A stretch of 64,000 bases of DNA, taken from assembly GCF_022496765.1 (NCBI RefSeq), contig NZ_VANV01000004.1, positions 1 to 64,000 on the forward strand, written 5' to 3'. Source of the stretch: Acidaminobacter sp. JC074 (lineage in GTDB: Bacteria; Bacillota; Clostridia; Peptostreptococcales; Acidaminobacteraceae). Position 1 is the first letter of the stretch; every line of letters starts with the position of its first letter. A model generated the notes under the pieces. It made no database searches and was not told the DNA's origin. It saw only the letters and a program-made list of their open reading frames with translations. Shown piece after piece: positions 1 to 7,283 of the stretch. A program made the translations under genes and the position numbers.

Positions 1-64
1 GATAGCTTTTAAAAATAGATAGGAAAATCCTACCGTTAGCTCGTTTATCTTTCTTTAAAAACAT
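1..64 (-). CDS. IS1634-family transposase, N-terminal fragment (cut by window edge)
   Basis: Only the first 21 codons are inside the window, reading leftward from an ATG at 62-64. The start MFLKKDKRANGR followed by IFLSIFKSY resembles the N-terminus of IS1634/IS4-type DDE transposases, in which a short basic stretch and an NGR(I/T)YL-like motif open the protein. A ribosome site (GAGG) lies a few bases before the ATG, and a good promoter is placed upstream. The family call rests on a short stretch and needs the rest of the gene; that this is a coding start is well supported by promoter and ribosome site. Confidence 0.6.
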   Translation of the reverse strand, partial: MFLKKDKRANGRIFLSIFKSY

Positions 65-91
65 TGAAAAACCTCATTTCTGTCTATTAAT

Positions 92-121
92 ATTATACCA
101 TAGAATTACATAGAAGTACAA
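92..121 (-). promoter_or_regulatory. Promoter of the insertion-sequence transposase
   Basis: On the minus strand TTGTAC (116-121) and a perfect TATAAT (92-97) are 18 bases apart, and the transposase ATG follows about 28 bases downstream of the -10. Confidence 0.6.
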
Positions 122-217
122 GAAAAAGAATTAAAATTTGACAAAAAAATAAGCTGTGATGATGCTGTTCCAACGAATAGAATGCTGTTAGTTATTAGAA
201 ATAGCCGTCAAACTCGC

Positions 218-277
218 GAGTTCGGAAAAGGAACCACAGTAACTATCAGTATTCCACTTGATGTTATAGACTTTTAA
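218..277 (+). pseudogene. Orphan C-terminal tail of a WalK-type histidine kinase
   Basis: This frame encodes EFGKGTTVTISIPLDVIDF and a stop. The GKGTTxTxxIPL pattern is the end of the HATPase domain of sensor kinases of the WalK type. The frame continues upstream only to a stop at 101-103, and residues before EFGKGTT do not read as HATPase sequence. The genes that follow (yycH, yycI, walJ) are the classical downstream neighbours of walRK, so this is best read as the tail of walK separated from its body by the insertion element or by its target duplication. Confidence 0.55.
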
Positions 278-346
278 ATGTGCTGTAATACGACTGTAAT
301 AAATCTTGTGTATAATGAAATTACTAAAATCGCGGGAGGAGCGACT

Positions 347-1216
347 ATGATGAGGAAGTTCATGATACTTCTTTTGATTCTTATAATGGCATTATCTGCA
401 AATATAATGGTATTTGCGAATGATGAAACATCAGAAGAGTATGTACACATTATCAGTCCAGAAGTGGGCGAATCAGGAAAAATGATATTAAACGAGGCTT
501 TGTTTATTTCTATATATGTTCAAACTGACGACACAATGTATCTTAATTTAAAGAAGGTCGTACCATCTTTTAATTTTGACGAAGAGGCGGAAGAAAAAGA
601 GTATGTAGAAATGATACCACTTGTACCTGCACTACCTGTTGAAGAGGTAGAGGTAGAAGAGGAAAAGATTTCTTTAGCTGAAGTTGAAATTATCGAAGAA
701 GAACCATTAACAAAAGATGAAGTTGTAGCATCTTACACAATTGCCGAGGACGACTTTAAAATTGTTGAAGAAGAGCTGGCAAATGCAAAAGCTGCTGCTA
801 ACATTGAAACTTTTGTAGATGAGACTTCACCTGAATATGATCCGTCATATCAGTTGACTGAAGAAGACATCGAAGCAGCTAATTATTTAGATGATGTAAC
901 TGTTAGATACAATGAAGCACTTGCTAATTATGAAAAGTGGAAAAAAGAGTATGATAAATTATTCGAAGAAGATGTTTTCGAAAAACTAGAAATGGTTGTA
1001 GATTCATCATTACCATATTTCGAGCATACTGTTTCAGACGTTGAGCCAGGTTCATACAAGCTAATTGTTACCAATGATTTAAATGAGATTGTTGAGCAGT
1101 TAGATTTTGAAGTTGTTTCAGAGCAAGTCATTGCAGACAAGATTATTGAAAATACAAATGTATTCGAAAACATTATAGACAATGATGTTTTCAATAGTGA
1201 AGATATTTTTGAATAG
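347..1216 (+). CDS. Exported Glu/Asp-rich protein of the wal operon
   Basis: Protein of 289 residues with an N-terminal signal peptide or anchor (basic MMRK, then a run of Ile/Leu/Met up to about residue 23, with AN at a possible cleavage point). The rest is very acidic, with many Glu/Val runs around residues 80-130 and a coiled-coil-like stretch near 190-220. Start chosen at 347 because GGGAGGAG lies 6 bases upstream; an in-frame ATG at 278 lacks a ribosome site. It sits between the kinase tail and yycH, so it is probably extracytoplasmic and linked to the WalK sensing complex. I do not recognise a named family; the function is unknown. Confidence 0.75.
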   Translation: MMRKFMILLLILIMALSANIMVFANDETSEEYVHIISPEVGESGKMILNEALFISIYVQTDDTMYLNLKKVVPSFNFDEEAEEKEYVEMIPLVPALPVEEVEVEEEKISLAEVEIIEEEPLTKDEVVASYTIAEDDFKIVEEELANAKAAANIETFVDETSPEYDPSYQLTEEDIEAANYLDDVTVRYNEALANYEKWKKEYDKLFEEDVFEKLEMVVDSSLPYFEHTVSDVEPGSYKLIVTNDLNEIVEQLDFEVVSEQVIADKIIENTNVFENIIDNDVFNSEDIFE

Positions 1217-1223
1217 AGGACTA

Positions 1224-2696
1224 ATGAAAGAACTATTTAAGAGTTTTCTCTTAATTTCATTAACTGTTTCAGCGATTATACTTACTGGCGCTGTCTTTAT
1301 GACTGAACCAGAAGCTGAATCACCAACTGAGCTACCTCAAGAACTCGAAAAAATCGATATATTGAAGATGATAAGACCCCAAAATTATGTTTTTAGTTTT
1401 GGGGATTTGTTTATCAAGATTTATGACGATGAGTACACACCTGAGGGATCTTATAACAGTGTTCAAATAAGACAACAGTATGAGGAGGTTTTAAGAAAGT
1501 TTATTGAACTTTCTATGACACCAACTGATGATGTTTATAAGCTTCAAGTTGAACCAATTAGTGAAAGTTTATGGAGAGACCTAAAAACAAGACGTTATAT
1601 CAAAGCAGACTATCCTGTTGATATTCCCTTTGATTCACTTTTAAAAATGTATAATGACTATGATGATGTCGTATCTGAATCAGATTATAGGATATCATCT
1701 ATTATTATGTTGGTTAACACCAAAGATGTTATCTATTTTTATGATGCAAAGAACGAGGCTTATTTTAAGCTGTATGGTGTTTCACCAGATGTGTGGATAG
1801 ATGAAGTCTACAATGAGGTGGATGAGAGAAAATCGACCAAAGACTATTACAAGCCAATTGAAGAACGTTATGCACTTTTAAAGACGGGTTTAAAAAAATA
1901 TGATCTATTAGATGAAAATATGCTTTTAACACCTTTTACTAATGAAATCAACTATCCAGCCTTTAGAATTGTTTCTAGTGTGGATATTGAAAAATCAGCT
2001 GAGAAGGTTTTTGATTATGACTTGAGTTTTGTTAAGAAATCGGTCTATTCGGATAATGAAATCATTTACATGTATGGCTACGGTGATAAGGTTCTACGTA
2101 AAAATGATGACGGTAGTCTTGAGTACACTGCAAAAGTCAGCGAGAATCCTCAAAAGCTGAAATTAGATTTTAATGATGGCTTAAGAGAAAGTTTGAACCA
2201 AATCAACAAGATGCACGATTTAGGTACATCCTTGTACTTATCGGGGTATTCTCAAATAGAATCACCCAATGAAGTTGAGACCGTTTATTCCTTTAACTAC
2301 ACAAAAGATGGTATACCTTATTATATTGATTCAACGCGCGATGGCTCTTTGATAGAGGTTAAGTTTACCAACGATGAGTTGGTTAGAGTTAGAATGACGC
2401 CGTTAATTACTTATGAAGAACTAGACTATCCGCAAGAGCAGAGTTTTGGACAGATTCTTACTGTTAATGAAACCATGTTTGTAAGAAAGTATGAAGAAGA
2501 TCGACCTGATACTGAAATTCAGAAGGCTGATTATTTCTTAATGTGTTTACAGGAAATGACGGTATTAGAAACGCGTTATACAGTTGTTGATCAACTTTTG
2601 ATTCCAACTTGGCATATACGAATTGCAGAGACTGATTATGTAATCAACCTCTTAAATAGAAAAATAATGACAATCGATGGAGAGGTCGAAAATTAA
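1224..2696 (+). CDS. yycH: YycH-like regulator of WalK
   Basis: Protein of 490 residues with one N-terminal membrane segment (about residues 6-25) and a large extracytoplasmic part. In Bacillus, YycH is a membrane partner that with YycI restrains the WalK kinase. The assignment rests on size, single-anchor topology and position before a YycI-like protein and the WalJ hydrolase; sequence identity in this family is low. The start at 1224 follows AGAGGA and lies 7 bases after the stop of the preceding gene; a longer frame from 1182 would overlap that gene. The stop overlaps the next start as TAATG, which suggests translational coupling. Confidence 0.8.
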   Translation: MKELFKSFLLISLTVSAIILTGAVFMTEPEAESPTELPQELEKIDILKMIRPQNYVFSFGDLFIKIYDDEYTPEGSYNSVQIRQQYEEVLRKFIELSMTPTDDVYKLQVEPISESLWRDLKTRRYIKADYPVDIPFDSLLKMYNDYDDVVSESDYRISSIIMLVNTKDVIYFYDAKNEAYFKLYGVSPDVWIDEVYNEVDERKSTKDYYKPIEERYALLKTGLKKYDLLDENMLLTPFTNEINYPAFRIVSSVDIEKSAEKVFDYDLSFVKKSVYSDNEIIYMYGYGDKVLRKNDDGSLEYTAKVSENPQKLKLDFNDGLRESLNQINKMHDLGTSLYLSGYSQIESPNEVETVYSFNYTKDGIPYYIDSTRDGSLIEVKFTNDELVRVRMTPLITYEELDYPQEQSFGQILTVNETMFVRKYEEDRPDTEIQKADYFLMCLQEMTVLETRYTVVDQLLIPTWHIRIAETDYVINLLNRKIMTIDGEVEN

Positions 2697-3523
2697 TGGA
2701 TTGGAAAAGAATAAAGTTGATTCTAATAGTAGCCCTAATTTTTATCAACGGCCTACTGGCATGGACCTTGTATAGTGAAAATAAAATAATAGAAACTGCA
2801 AGCATCGATCGTAACTTAATTCTTGATTTGCTTGAAGATAAATCTGTTAGCCTTGATCCTGATATTATTTCTATTAATCAGGATATTGACAACATTAAGC
2901 TCAACATGCAAAGTTATGACGAAGAGTTTATGACAAGTGTTTTTACCTCTCATAGTGACTATCCAGATGATAGACTTGCCTTTCAGCCACTAGAGTTTCC
3001 TAGACAAGGCGAACTTTTATATGAGGCATTAGAAGATGGCATTCTAGAAGCCACTGTTTTATCGGATGATAAAATAATAAGTCAGGCTTATGGACTTATG
3101 GATGATTTAAAGATTTCAAGAGATGATGTCTATCTTAAAGATGTAGGTTACACCGGTAAAAAGACTATTTTGGAGTTTGGACAAAAATTTCAAGACAGGG
3201 TTATCAGAGACTCTCATATGATCCTTATCTACAACAATGAAAACTTGCTTAGTTTTAGCAGGGTGTGGTACGATGTAGAAGGTACTGGCAAAGTTGAAGA
3301 AACGTTTAATTCGCCTGAGTATGCTCTTTATGATTTTGTTAGGATTCTTTATAATAGAAATCCAAATCGTGAAAGAGCACTAGAGATCATTGATTTTCAA
3401 TTGGTATATCAATTAAATTCTGATGATGATGGTGCAGCAGTTGTTGAAGGTGAAGCCAATATATTCTATGAAATAACAACATCTGATGGTGAGACCTATC
3501 TGGTTAATGCCATAGCAAAATAG
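2696..3523 (+). CDS. yycI: YycI-like regulator of WalK
   Basis: Protein of 275 residues beginning MDWKRIKLILIV with a single membrane segment at about residues 7-24, then an extracytoplasmic domain. The start MDWxRxK followed by one anchor is typical of YycI, which pairs with YycH through membrane and periplasmic-side contacts to modulate WalK in Firmicutes. Length is close to that of Bacillus YycI. The gene overlaps yycH by one base and is followed after 11 bases by walJ, so the three are one operon. Confidence 0.85.
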   Translation: MDWKRIKLILIVALIFINGLLAWTLYSENKIIETASIDRNLILDLLEDKSVSLDPDIISINQDIDNIKLNMQSYDEEFMTSVFTSHSDYPDDRLAFQPLEFPRQGELLYEALEDGILEATVLSDDKIISQAYGLMDDLKISRDDVYLKDVGYTGKKTILEFGQKFQDRVIRDSHMILIYNNENLLSFSRVWYDVEGTGKVEETFNSPEYALYDFVRILYNRNPNRERALEIIDFQLVYQLNSDDDGAAVVEGEANIFYEITTSDGETYLVNAIAK

Positions 3524-3534
3524 AAAGAGGTTCA

Positions 3535-4338
3535 ATGATTTATTTTTGTTCTTTAGCCAGTGGTAGTAGCGGTAATTGTCAATATATAGCTAGTGATACC
3601 ACTGGTATTTTATTAGACGCTGGTTTAAGCGGCAAATACATACAAAATAGCTTGATGCACATAGATGCAAATTTGGAAAATTTAAAAGCACTTTTTATTA
3701 CCCATGAACACAGTGATCATGTAAAAAGTGCCGGCATATTGATGCGTAAATTCGGATTAACCCTTTATATAACAAAGAAGACATTTGAAAAGATAGAAAG
3801 TAAGCTGGGCAAATATTCTATGGACAAGGTTGTTTTTATAGAAAAGGAAAAAGATATTGCTGTTGGTGATATTGTGGTTAGACCATTTTCAATTTCTCAT
3901 GATGCAACAGATCCGGTTGCCTATGCTTTTAAAAAGGATGCTTTGAAAGTAAGTGTTGTAACAGACTTAGGTCATGTACCACTTGATTTGCTTTCAAATT
4001 TGATCGATTCAAATTTAATTATGTTAGAGTCAAACCATGATGTGGAAATGCTAAAATCAGGTCCATATCCATATGTATTAAAACAGAGGATACTATCAAC
4101 TAAAGGTCATATTTCCAATGAAGTTTGTGCAGAAACCATCTTAAGAGTTAGGTCTTATAGTGACCGTCTAGGCCATGTTATACTGGGCCATTTAAGTAAG
4201 GATAACAACACACCTGAGCTTGCCTTTGAAACGGTTAAGTCCATTTTAGAAGAGGGCGGTCTGAGCTTAGATGATGATATCAGTTTGGATTTGGCTTATA
4301 GAGATAGAGTTGGTAGATTATATCGAATAGAAGATTGA
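3535..4338 (+). CDS. walJ: WalJ/YycJ metallo-beta-lactamase fold hydrolase
   Basis: Protein of 267 residues of the metallo-beta-lactamase superfamily. The metal-binding motif HEHSDH is at residues 57-62, a further His is in ISHDA, and GHLSKDNN near the C-terminus is the family's last motif. YycJ/WalJ proteins are last in the walRK-yycHIJ operon and have been linked to cell-wall and DNA metabolism in Bacillus, with exonuclease activity reported for homologues. The ribosome site AGAGG precedes the ATG. The promoter of the following tyrA leader overlaps this gene's stop codon, so transcription may also run through. Confidence 0.92.
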   Translation: MIYFCSLASGSSGNCQYIASDTTGILLDAGLSGKYIQNSLMHIDANLENLKALFITHEHSDHVKSAGILMRKFGLTLYITKKTFEKIESKLGKYSMDKVVFIEKEKDIAVGDIVVRPFSISHDATDPVAYAFKKDALKVSVVTDLGHVPLDLLSNLIDSNLIMLESNHDVEMLKSGPYPYVLKQRILSTKGHISNEVCAETILRVRSYSDRLGHVILGHLSKDNNTPELAFETVKSILEEGGLSLDDDISLDLAYRDRVGRLYRIED

Positions 4339-4363
4339 CAAAGCAATCGAATTATGGTTTAAT
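4335..4363 (+). promoter_or_regulatory. Promoter of the tyrA leader
   Basis: TTGACA (4335-4340) and TTTAAT (4358-4363) are 17 bases apart. The -35 box overlaps the stop codon of walJ, and the leader peptide starts 28 bases after the -10. Confidence 0.7.
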
Positions 4364-4390
4364 GTATAAAAATACAAATAGGTGAATATT

Positions 4391-4456
4391 ATGAAATCAA
4401 ATTGGACAAAAAATGTGTATACGTATTATTACTGGGGTTATTATAACGCTGGCTAA
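4391..4456 (+). CDS. Tyr/Trp-rich leader peptide of tyrA (21 residues)
   Basis: A 21-codon frame with a ribosome site AGGTGA (4380-4385) five bases before the ATG. It holds six Tyr codons (positions 10, 12, 13, 14, 17, 18) and two Trp codons (5, 15), far more than chance allows. It lies between a promoter and an intrinsic terminator directly before the prephenate dehydrogenase gene. This is the expected form of a leader peptide for ribosome-mediated attenuation: a ribosome starved of charged tRNA-Tyr would stall within codons 10-18. It is unlikely to have a function as a peptide. The coding reading is well supported; the regulatory role is inferred. Confidence 0.8.
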   Translation: MKSNWTKNVYTYYYWGYYNAG

Positions 4457-4509
4457 TTTCATGTACACATTTTATCTAATAGGTTAAGAATCTTAAAAAG
4501 GACCTTTAG
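4401..4509 (+). promoter_or_regulatory. Tyrosine attenuator: alternative leader hairpins
   Basis: Two exclusive pairings can be drawn. Segment 1:2 joins 4410-4419 (AAAATGTGTA) to 4464-4473 and continues after a small internal loop with 4401-4406 (ATTGGA) to 4475-4480 (TCTAAT, one G-U). Segment 2:3 joins 4476-4484 (CTAATAGGT, one bulged T) to 4502-4509 (ACCTTTAG) and takes up part of the terminator's left arm and loop. The shared bases 4476-4480 make 1:2 and 2:3 exclusive. A ribosome stalled on Tyr codons 10-18 (4418-4444) would cover segment 1, allow 2:3 and prevent termination. Pairings were drawn by eye; no folding energies were computed. Confidence 0.65.
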
Positions 4510-4520
4510 GTCCTTTTTTT
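4495..4520 (+). terminator. Attenuator terminator before tyrA
   Basis: Stem AAAAAGGACC (4495-4504), loop TTTA, stem GGTCCTTTTT (4509-4518), with the T-run continuing to 4520. It lies 17 bases before the tyrA start and would stop transcription unless the alternative pairing forms. Confidence 0.85.
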
Positions 4521-4536
4521 ATATTTTGGAGGCATT

Positions 4537-5349
4537 ATGAACATTTTGGTTGTGGGTTTAGGATTAATTGGTGGATCAATTGTAAAGGGTTTAAAAAATA
4601 AGGGCCATAAGATTTATGGACATGATATAAATAAGGATGTTGTTGAACTATGTTATAAAGAAAATATTATAATCAATCAGGGGCCAGTTTCCTTAGATCA
4701 GATGGATGTTGTATTTGTATGTTTGTACCCAGAGAAGACAATTGACTACTTAAAAGACCATATGCACCTTTTTAAAAAAGGTGCCATTATAACAGATGTT
4801 GTGGGATTAAAGGAATTTATGATGACTTCCATTCAAGACTTTATCAGAGAGGATGTCTGTTTTATAGGTGGACATCCAATGGCGGGTAGAGAAGGTAGTG
4901 GTTTTTCACAGTCTACAGAGAGCATTTTTTATGGCGCCAATTATTTATTGGTCATTGATAAAGCATGTGAGGAAGTTCATCTTTTAAAAGCCATCATATC
5001 AGACTTGGGTTGTGGCCATATTGAAGTGTTAGATGCCAAAAGTCATGATGATATTATAGCCTATACAAGTCATATGCCTCATATACTTTCTACTGCTTAT
5101 ATGACATGCGACCGTTTTGAAAAAACAAAACACTGTGTAGCTGGTTCCTTTAGAGATATAACAAGAGTGTCTGATATCAACGCAGGTCTATGGACAGAGT
5201 TGATTATGGACAATCGCCAACCTGTTTTAAATGAAATTAATGAGTTTAAAAAGGTACTTTCTGAACTTGAAGACCATATCATCAACAAAGATCATGTGGC
5301 AATTTCAAAATTTTTAGAAGGGGCAAAACTAAAGAAGCTCAGCATATGA
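4537..5349 (+). CDS. tyrA: Prephenate dehydrogenase
   Basis: Protein of 270 residues that oxidatively decarboxylates prephenate to 4-hydroxyphenylpyruvate with NAD, the branch step to tyrosine. The Rossmann motif GLGLIGGS is at residues 7-14, the conserved GGHPMAG with the catalytic-region His is at 111-117, and SHMPHILS is near residue 180. There is no C-terminal ACT domain, so allosteric feedback by that route is absent and control by the upstream tyrosine leader would make sense. The start follows GGAGG at a good distance. It is the only aromatic-pathway gene here, and a GNAT gene follows after 25 bases. Confidence 0.9.
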   Translation: MNILVVGLGLIGGSIVKGLKNKGHKIYGHDINKDVVELCYKENIIINQGPVSLDQMDVVFVCLYPEKTIDYLKDHMHLFKKGAIITDVVGLKEFMMTSIQDFIREDVCFIGGHPMAGREGSGFSQSTESIFYGANYLLVIDKACEEVHLLKAIISDLGCGHIEVLDAKSHDDIIAYTSHMPHILSTAYMTCDRFEKTKHCVAGSFRDITRVSDINAGLWTELIMDNRQPVLNEINEFKKVLSELEDHIINKDHVAISKFLEGAKLKKLSI

Positions 5350-5374
5350 TATAATTTATCTGAGGAGATAAATT

Positions 5375-6091
5375 ATGATTAGAAAAGCAACAATTGATGA
5401 TCTATCTTATATAAAGTCATTTGTATCAAGAGACTATGCAAGAAACTATTTTATTGCCTTAGGTCTAGAAAAGGGTTACTCTACCTTTAAAGATATCTAT
5501 ATGGGTGATGAAGCCATCTTATTTCATAGAGCATCAGGTAATTTACAGTTTGCCAACTATAGGGAAGATGATGGTGGTTTTAAGGATTTGATCAAGACTC
5601 TAGATTTTAAATATCTCATTGGTTCGAAAACCATGTGTCATGTACTTGGTTTGGACATTGATCATGAGGGTGCTTATATATCAGAACTAAAAAAAGATGA
5701 CTTTGTTTATGAAGACACGTCAGCATCCATTATAGGTCTAGATGACTTGGAAGATATTGAAGGCTTGTATAAGAAAGTTTTTTCTGGTTATCCAAAGGTT
5801 TCTTATATGAAAGACAAGTTGATATCAAATAGAGGCACAGGCTATAAAATCGTAAAAGAAAAAATTTGCTCCGTTGCTCAAAGTGATTTCAAACGTTTGA
5901 TAGTTGGTGTGGCAACAGATCCAGCTTGTCAGCGTATGGGCTATGCTAGAGCTTGTATGATGGCACTCATGAAAACCATGTTTGAGACAGAAGACTCAGT
6001 TTATCTTCAGTATGATGATAAGGGTGCAGGAAAATTATATGAAAGCTTAGGCTTTAAACGAATAGATCAAGTGATTCACTATAAGAGGTAA
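5375..6091 (+). CDS. GNAT-family acetyltransferase
   Basis: Protein of 238 residues. The C-terminal third has the acetyl-CoA binding pattern of GNAT enzymes (VGVATDPACQRMGYARA, about residues 178-194) and the typical closing GKLYESLGFKR. The N-terminal half is less conserved, perhaps a second degenerate GNAT fold as in two-domain members. Ribosome site TGAGGAG precedes the ATG. It may be cotranscribed with tyrA and with the Sec-glutaredoxin gene that follows four bases after its stop. The substrate cannot be told from sequence. Confidence 0.8.
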   Translation: MIRKATIDDLSYIKSFVSRDYARNYFIALGLEKGYSTFKDIYMGDEAILFHRASGNLQFANYREDDGGFKDLIKTLDFKYLIGSKTMCHVLGLDIDHEGAYISELKKDDFVYEDTSASIIGLDDLEDIEGLYKKVFSGYPKVSYMKDKLISNRGTGYKIVKEKICSVAQSDFKRLIVGVATDPACQRMGYARACMMALMKTMFETEDSVYLQYDDKGAGKLYESLGFKRIDQVIHYKR

Positions 6092-6094
6092 ATT

Positions 6095-6430
6095 ATGAAA
6101 GAAATTATTATGTATTCAAGTACAACATGACCACATTGTCATACGGCTAAGGAGTTCCTTAACAGTCATGGTTTTAAGTACAAAATTAAAGATGCCAATG
6201 ATCCATCTAATCAACAAGAGATGATGAAATACAATATGAGAGGCGTCCCATCTTTTTATATAGATGGTGAAGTCATTGTAGGCTTTGATAAACAGGCTCT
6301 CTTAAAGCATATTGACTTTAAAATTTTTACATGTGAAAAATGTCAGACGAAAATGCGTGTACCTAAAGACAAGGGCACCATATTATTAACGTGTAAAGGA
6401 TGCCAAACAAAATATAAAGTGAGGACTTAG
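6095..6430 (+). CDS. Selenocysteine-containing glutaredoxin with C-terminal zinc ribbon
   Basis: The frame from ATG 6095 meets a TGA at codon 12 (6128-6130) and then runs open to 6430, giving 111 residues if TGA is read as Sec. The N-terminus reads KEIIMYSSTT-U-PHC, which is the glutaredoxin active site CPxC with Sec in place of the first Cys. Downstream are GVPSFYIDG (cis-Pro loop) and GFD, so the thioredoxin fold is complete. The C-terminal 35 residues carry two CxxC pairs (CEKC, CKGC), a zinc ribbon not usual for small glutaredoxins. A hairpin lies just after the UGA. The ribosome site GAGG precedes this start and none fits a start after the TGA. Sec-glutaredoxins are known from clostridia such as Alkaliphilus oremlandii. 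Confidence 0.85.
6131..6170 (+). promoter_or_regulatory. Bacterial SECIS-like hairpin of the Sec-glutaredoxin
   Basis: Apical stem UAAGG (6148-6152), loop AGUU, CCUUA (6157-6161), with weaker lower pairing of CCA (6131-6133) to UGG (6168-6170). The loop starts 22 bases after the UGA, inside the range for bacterial SECIS elements, and contains the expected G. Confidence 0.6.
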
Positions 6431-6837
6431 TGAAGATTACAAGCAAATCAAAAGTAGCCATTAAATGTCTCATCATATTAGGTGCAGAAGATAAGAGACT
6501 GTCTGTACGTGAAATAGCAGAGAAAGACGACTTGTCAGTAAGATACCTTGAACAGATCATAGCAAGCTTAAAGAAGCACGGCATGGTGGATAGTGTCAAG
6601 GGGGCAAGTGGCGGTTATGCCATTATAGGCTCTACAGATCAAATAAGTGTTTATGATGTTGTAGTAGCCATAGATGGTGACCATAGTTTTTCTGAAGCTT
6701 TAGAAACAGTTCTTGATGAGTTGGTCTTTAAACCATTAGATGAAAGCATCAAAGAACACTTGTCTTCAATTAAACTATCTAAGTTAATAGAGGCTTATAA
6801 ATTAAAAACGAATTCTGAGTATATGTATTATATCTAG
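6430..6837 (+). CDS. Rrf2-family transcriptional regulator
   Basis: Protein of 135 residues with the winged helix of Rrf2 proteins: KSKVAIKCLIILG at the start, a helix-turn-helix around REIAEKDDLSVRYLEQII (residues 28-45) and the wing motif GGYAI near residue 62. It lacks the cluster-binding Cys residues of IscR/NsrR-type members, so it is more like the CymR branch or another ligand-sensing type. The start is GTG at 6430, overlapping the last base of the glutaredoxin stop, with GTGAGG upstream; no ATG fits. Coupling to the Sec-glutaredoxin suggests control linked to redox or sulfur status, an inference. Confidence 0.85.
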   Translation: MKITSKSKVAIKCLIILGAEDKRLSVREIAEKDDLSVRYLEQIIASLKKHGMVDSVKGASGGYAIIGSTDQISVYDVVVAIDGDHSFSEALETVLDELVFKPLDESIKEHLSSIKLSKLIEAYKLKTNSEYMYYI

Positions 6838-6844
6838 GGGGACT

Positions 6845-7258
6845 ATGAGGAAATATCTTATTAGCGGTTATACCATTCATATTGTTTCACATATAATAGG
6901 CACCTTGTTTTGGTTGGCAATAGGTCATTCTTTAACATGGCTGCCGACAGTACTGGTGGTGACCATTGTTTCCTATGTCATTTTATTCAGGCTGATGAGA
7001 GGCATCAACCGTGACAGGCTCATGTTTTCATCGCGCGTCATATTAGGGATGAATATCCTCTTGTTGGGCTCTGGATTTTTCATACATAATATAAGCGAGG
7101 CCCTTGGCTCATGGATATTATCAGCTGGTATTTATTTTAATTACGGTTTCTATGCGCTTTTGACAATGAATATTCCAGACTTGCTTGGCATGACACTTAT
7201 GATACTTTTATCACCTATGCTTCTATATATAGGTGCTGTTATGAATAGTGATAAATAA
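6845..7258 (+). CDS. Small integral membrane protein
   Basis: Protein of 137 residues with four hydrophobic segments (about residues 8-28, 32-52, 62-82 and 98-132, the last possibly two helices). No catalytic motif or known family is evident. It follows the Rrf2 gene by 7 bases, with GGGGGA as ribosome site, and ends at a bidirectional terminator, so it closes the tyrA-GNAT-glutaredoxin-Rrf2 run of genes. Function unknown. Confidence 0.75.
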   Translation: MRKYLISGYTIHIVSHIIGTLFWLAIGHSLTWLPTVLVVTIVSYVILFRLMRGINRDRLMFSSRVILGMNILLLGSGFFIHNISEALGSWILSAGIYFNYGFYALLTMNIPDLLGMTLMILLSPMLLYIGAVMNSDK

Positions 7259-7283
7259 AGACGAGTATTTCTACTCGTCTTTT
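7257..7283. terminator. Bidirectional terminator between convergent genes
   Basis: Stem AAAGACGAGTA (7257-7267), loop TTTC, stem TACTCGTCTTT (7272-7282). It serves the membrane protein gene on the plus strand and overlaps the stop of the racemase gene on the minus strand. Confidence 0.85.

Larger units (their letters stand above)
1..210. mobile_element. End of an IS1634-like insertion sequence
   Basis: The left edge holds the 5' end of a transposase gene on the minus strand with its own promoter, followed by sequence that no longer matches the kinase gene expected here. The downstream genes are the usual followers of walK, so the element appears to sit at or in the 3' end of that gene. The exact terminus is not resolved: I could not identify the terminal inverted repeat, and the right limit given is only where kinase-like coding (residues EFGKGTT) resumes. 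IS1634-type elements are known for long target duplications, so an intact walK copy may lie on the other side. Confidence 0.45.

Noticed and set aside
104..217. Extension of the kinase tail upstream to 104
   Set aside because: The frame is open but the residues do not read as HATPase sequence and overlap the transposase promoter; probably non-coding element sequence.
278..346. Longer N-terminus of the exported protein from ATG 278
   Set aside because: It would put 23 residues before a normal signal peptide, and the strong ribosome site lies before 347.
4339..4536. T-box riboswitch before tyrA
   Set aside because: No T-box consensus sequence (TGGNACCGCG-like) is present and the leader is too short; the Tyr-rich reading frame explains the terminator better.
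6221..6430. Stand-alone 69-residue zinc-ribbon protein starting at 6221
   Set aside because: No ribosome site at that ATG and the glutaredoxin N-terminus is intact upstream if the TGA is Sec.
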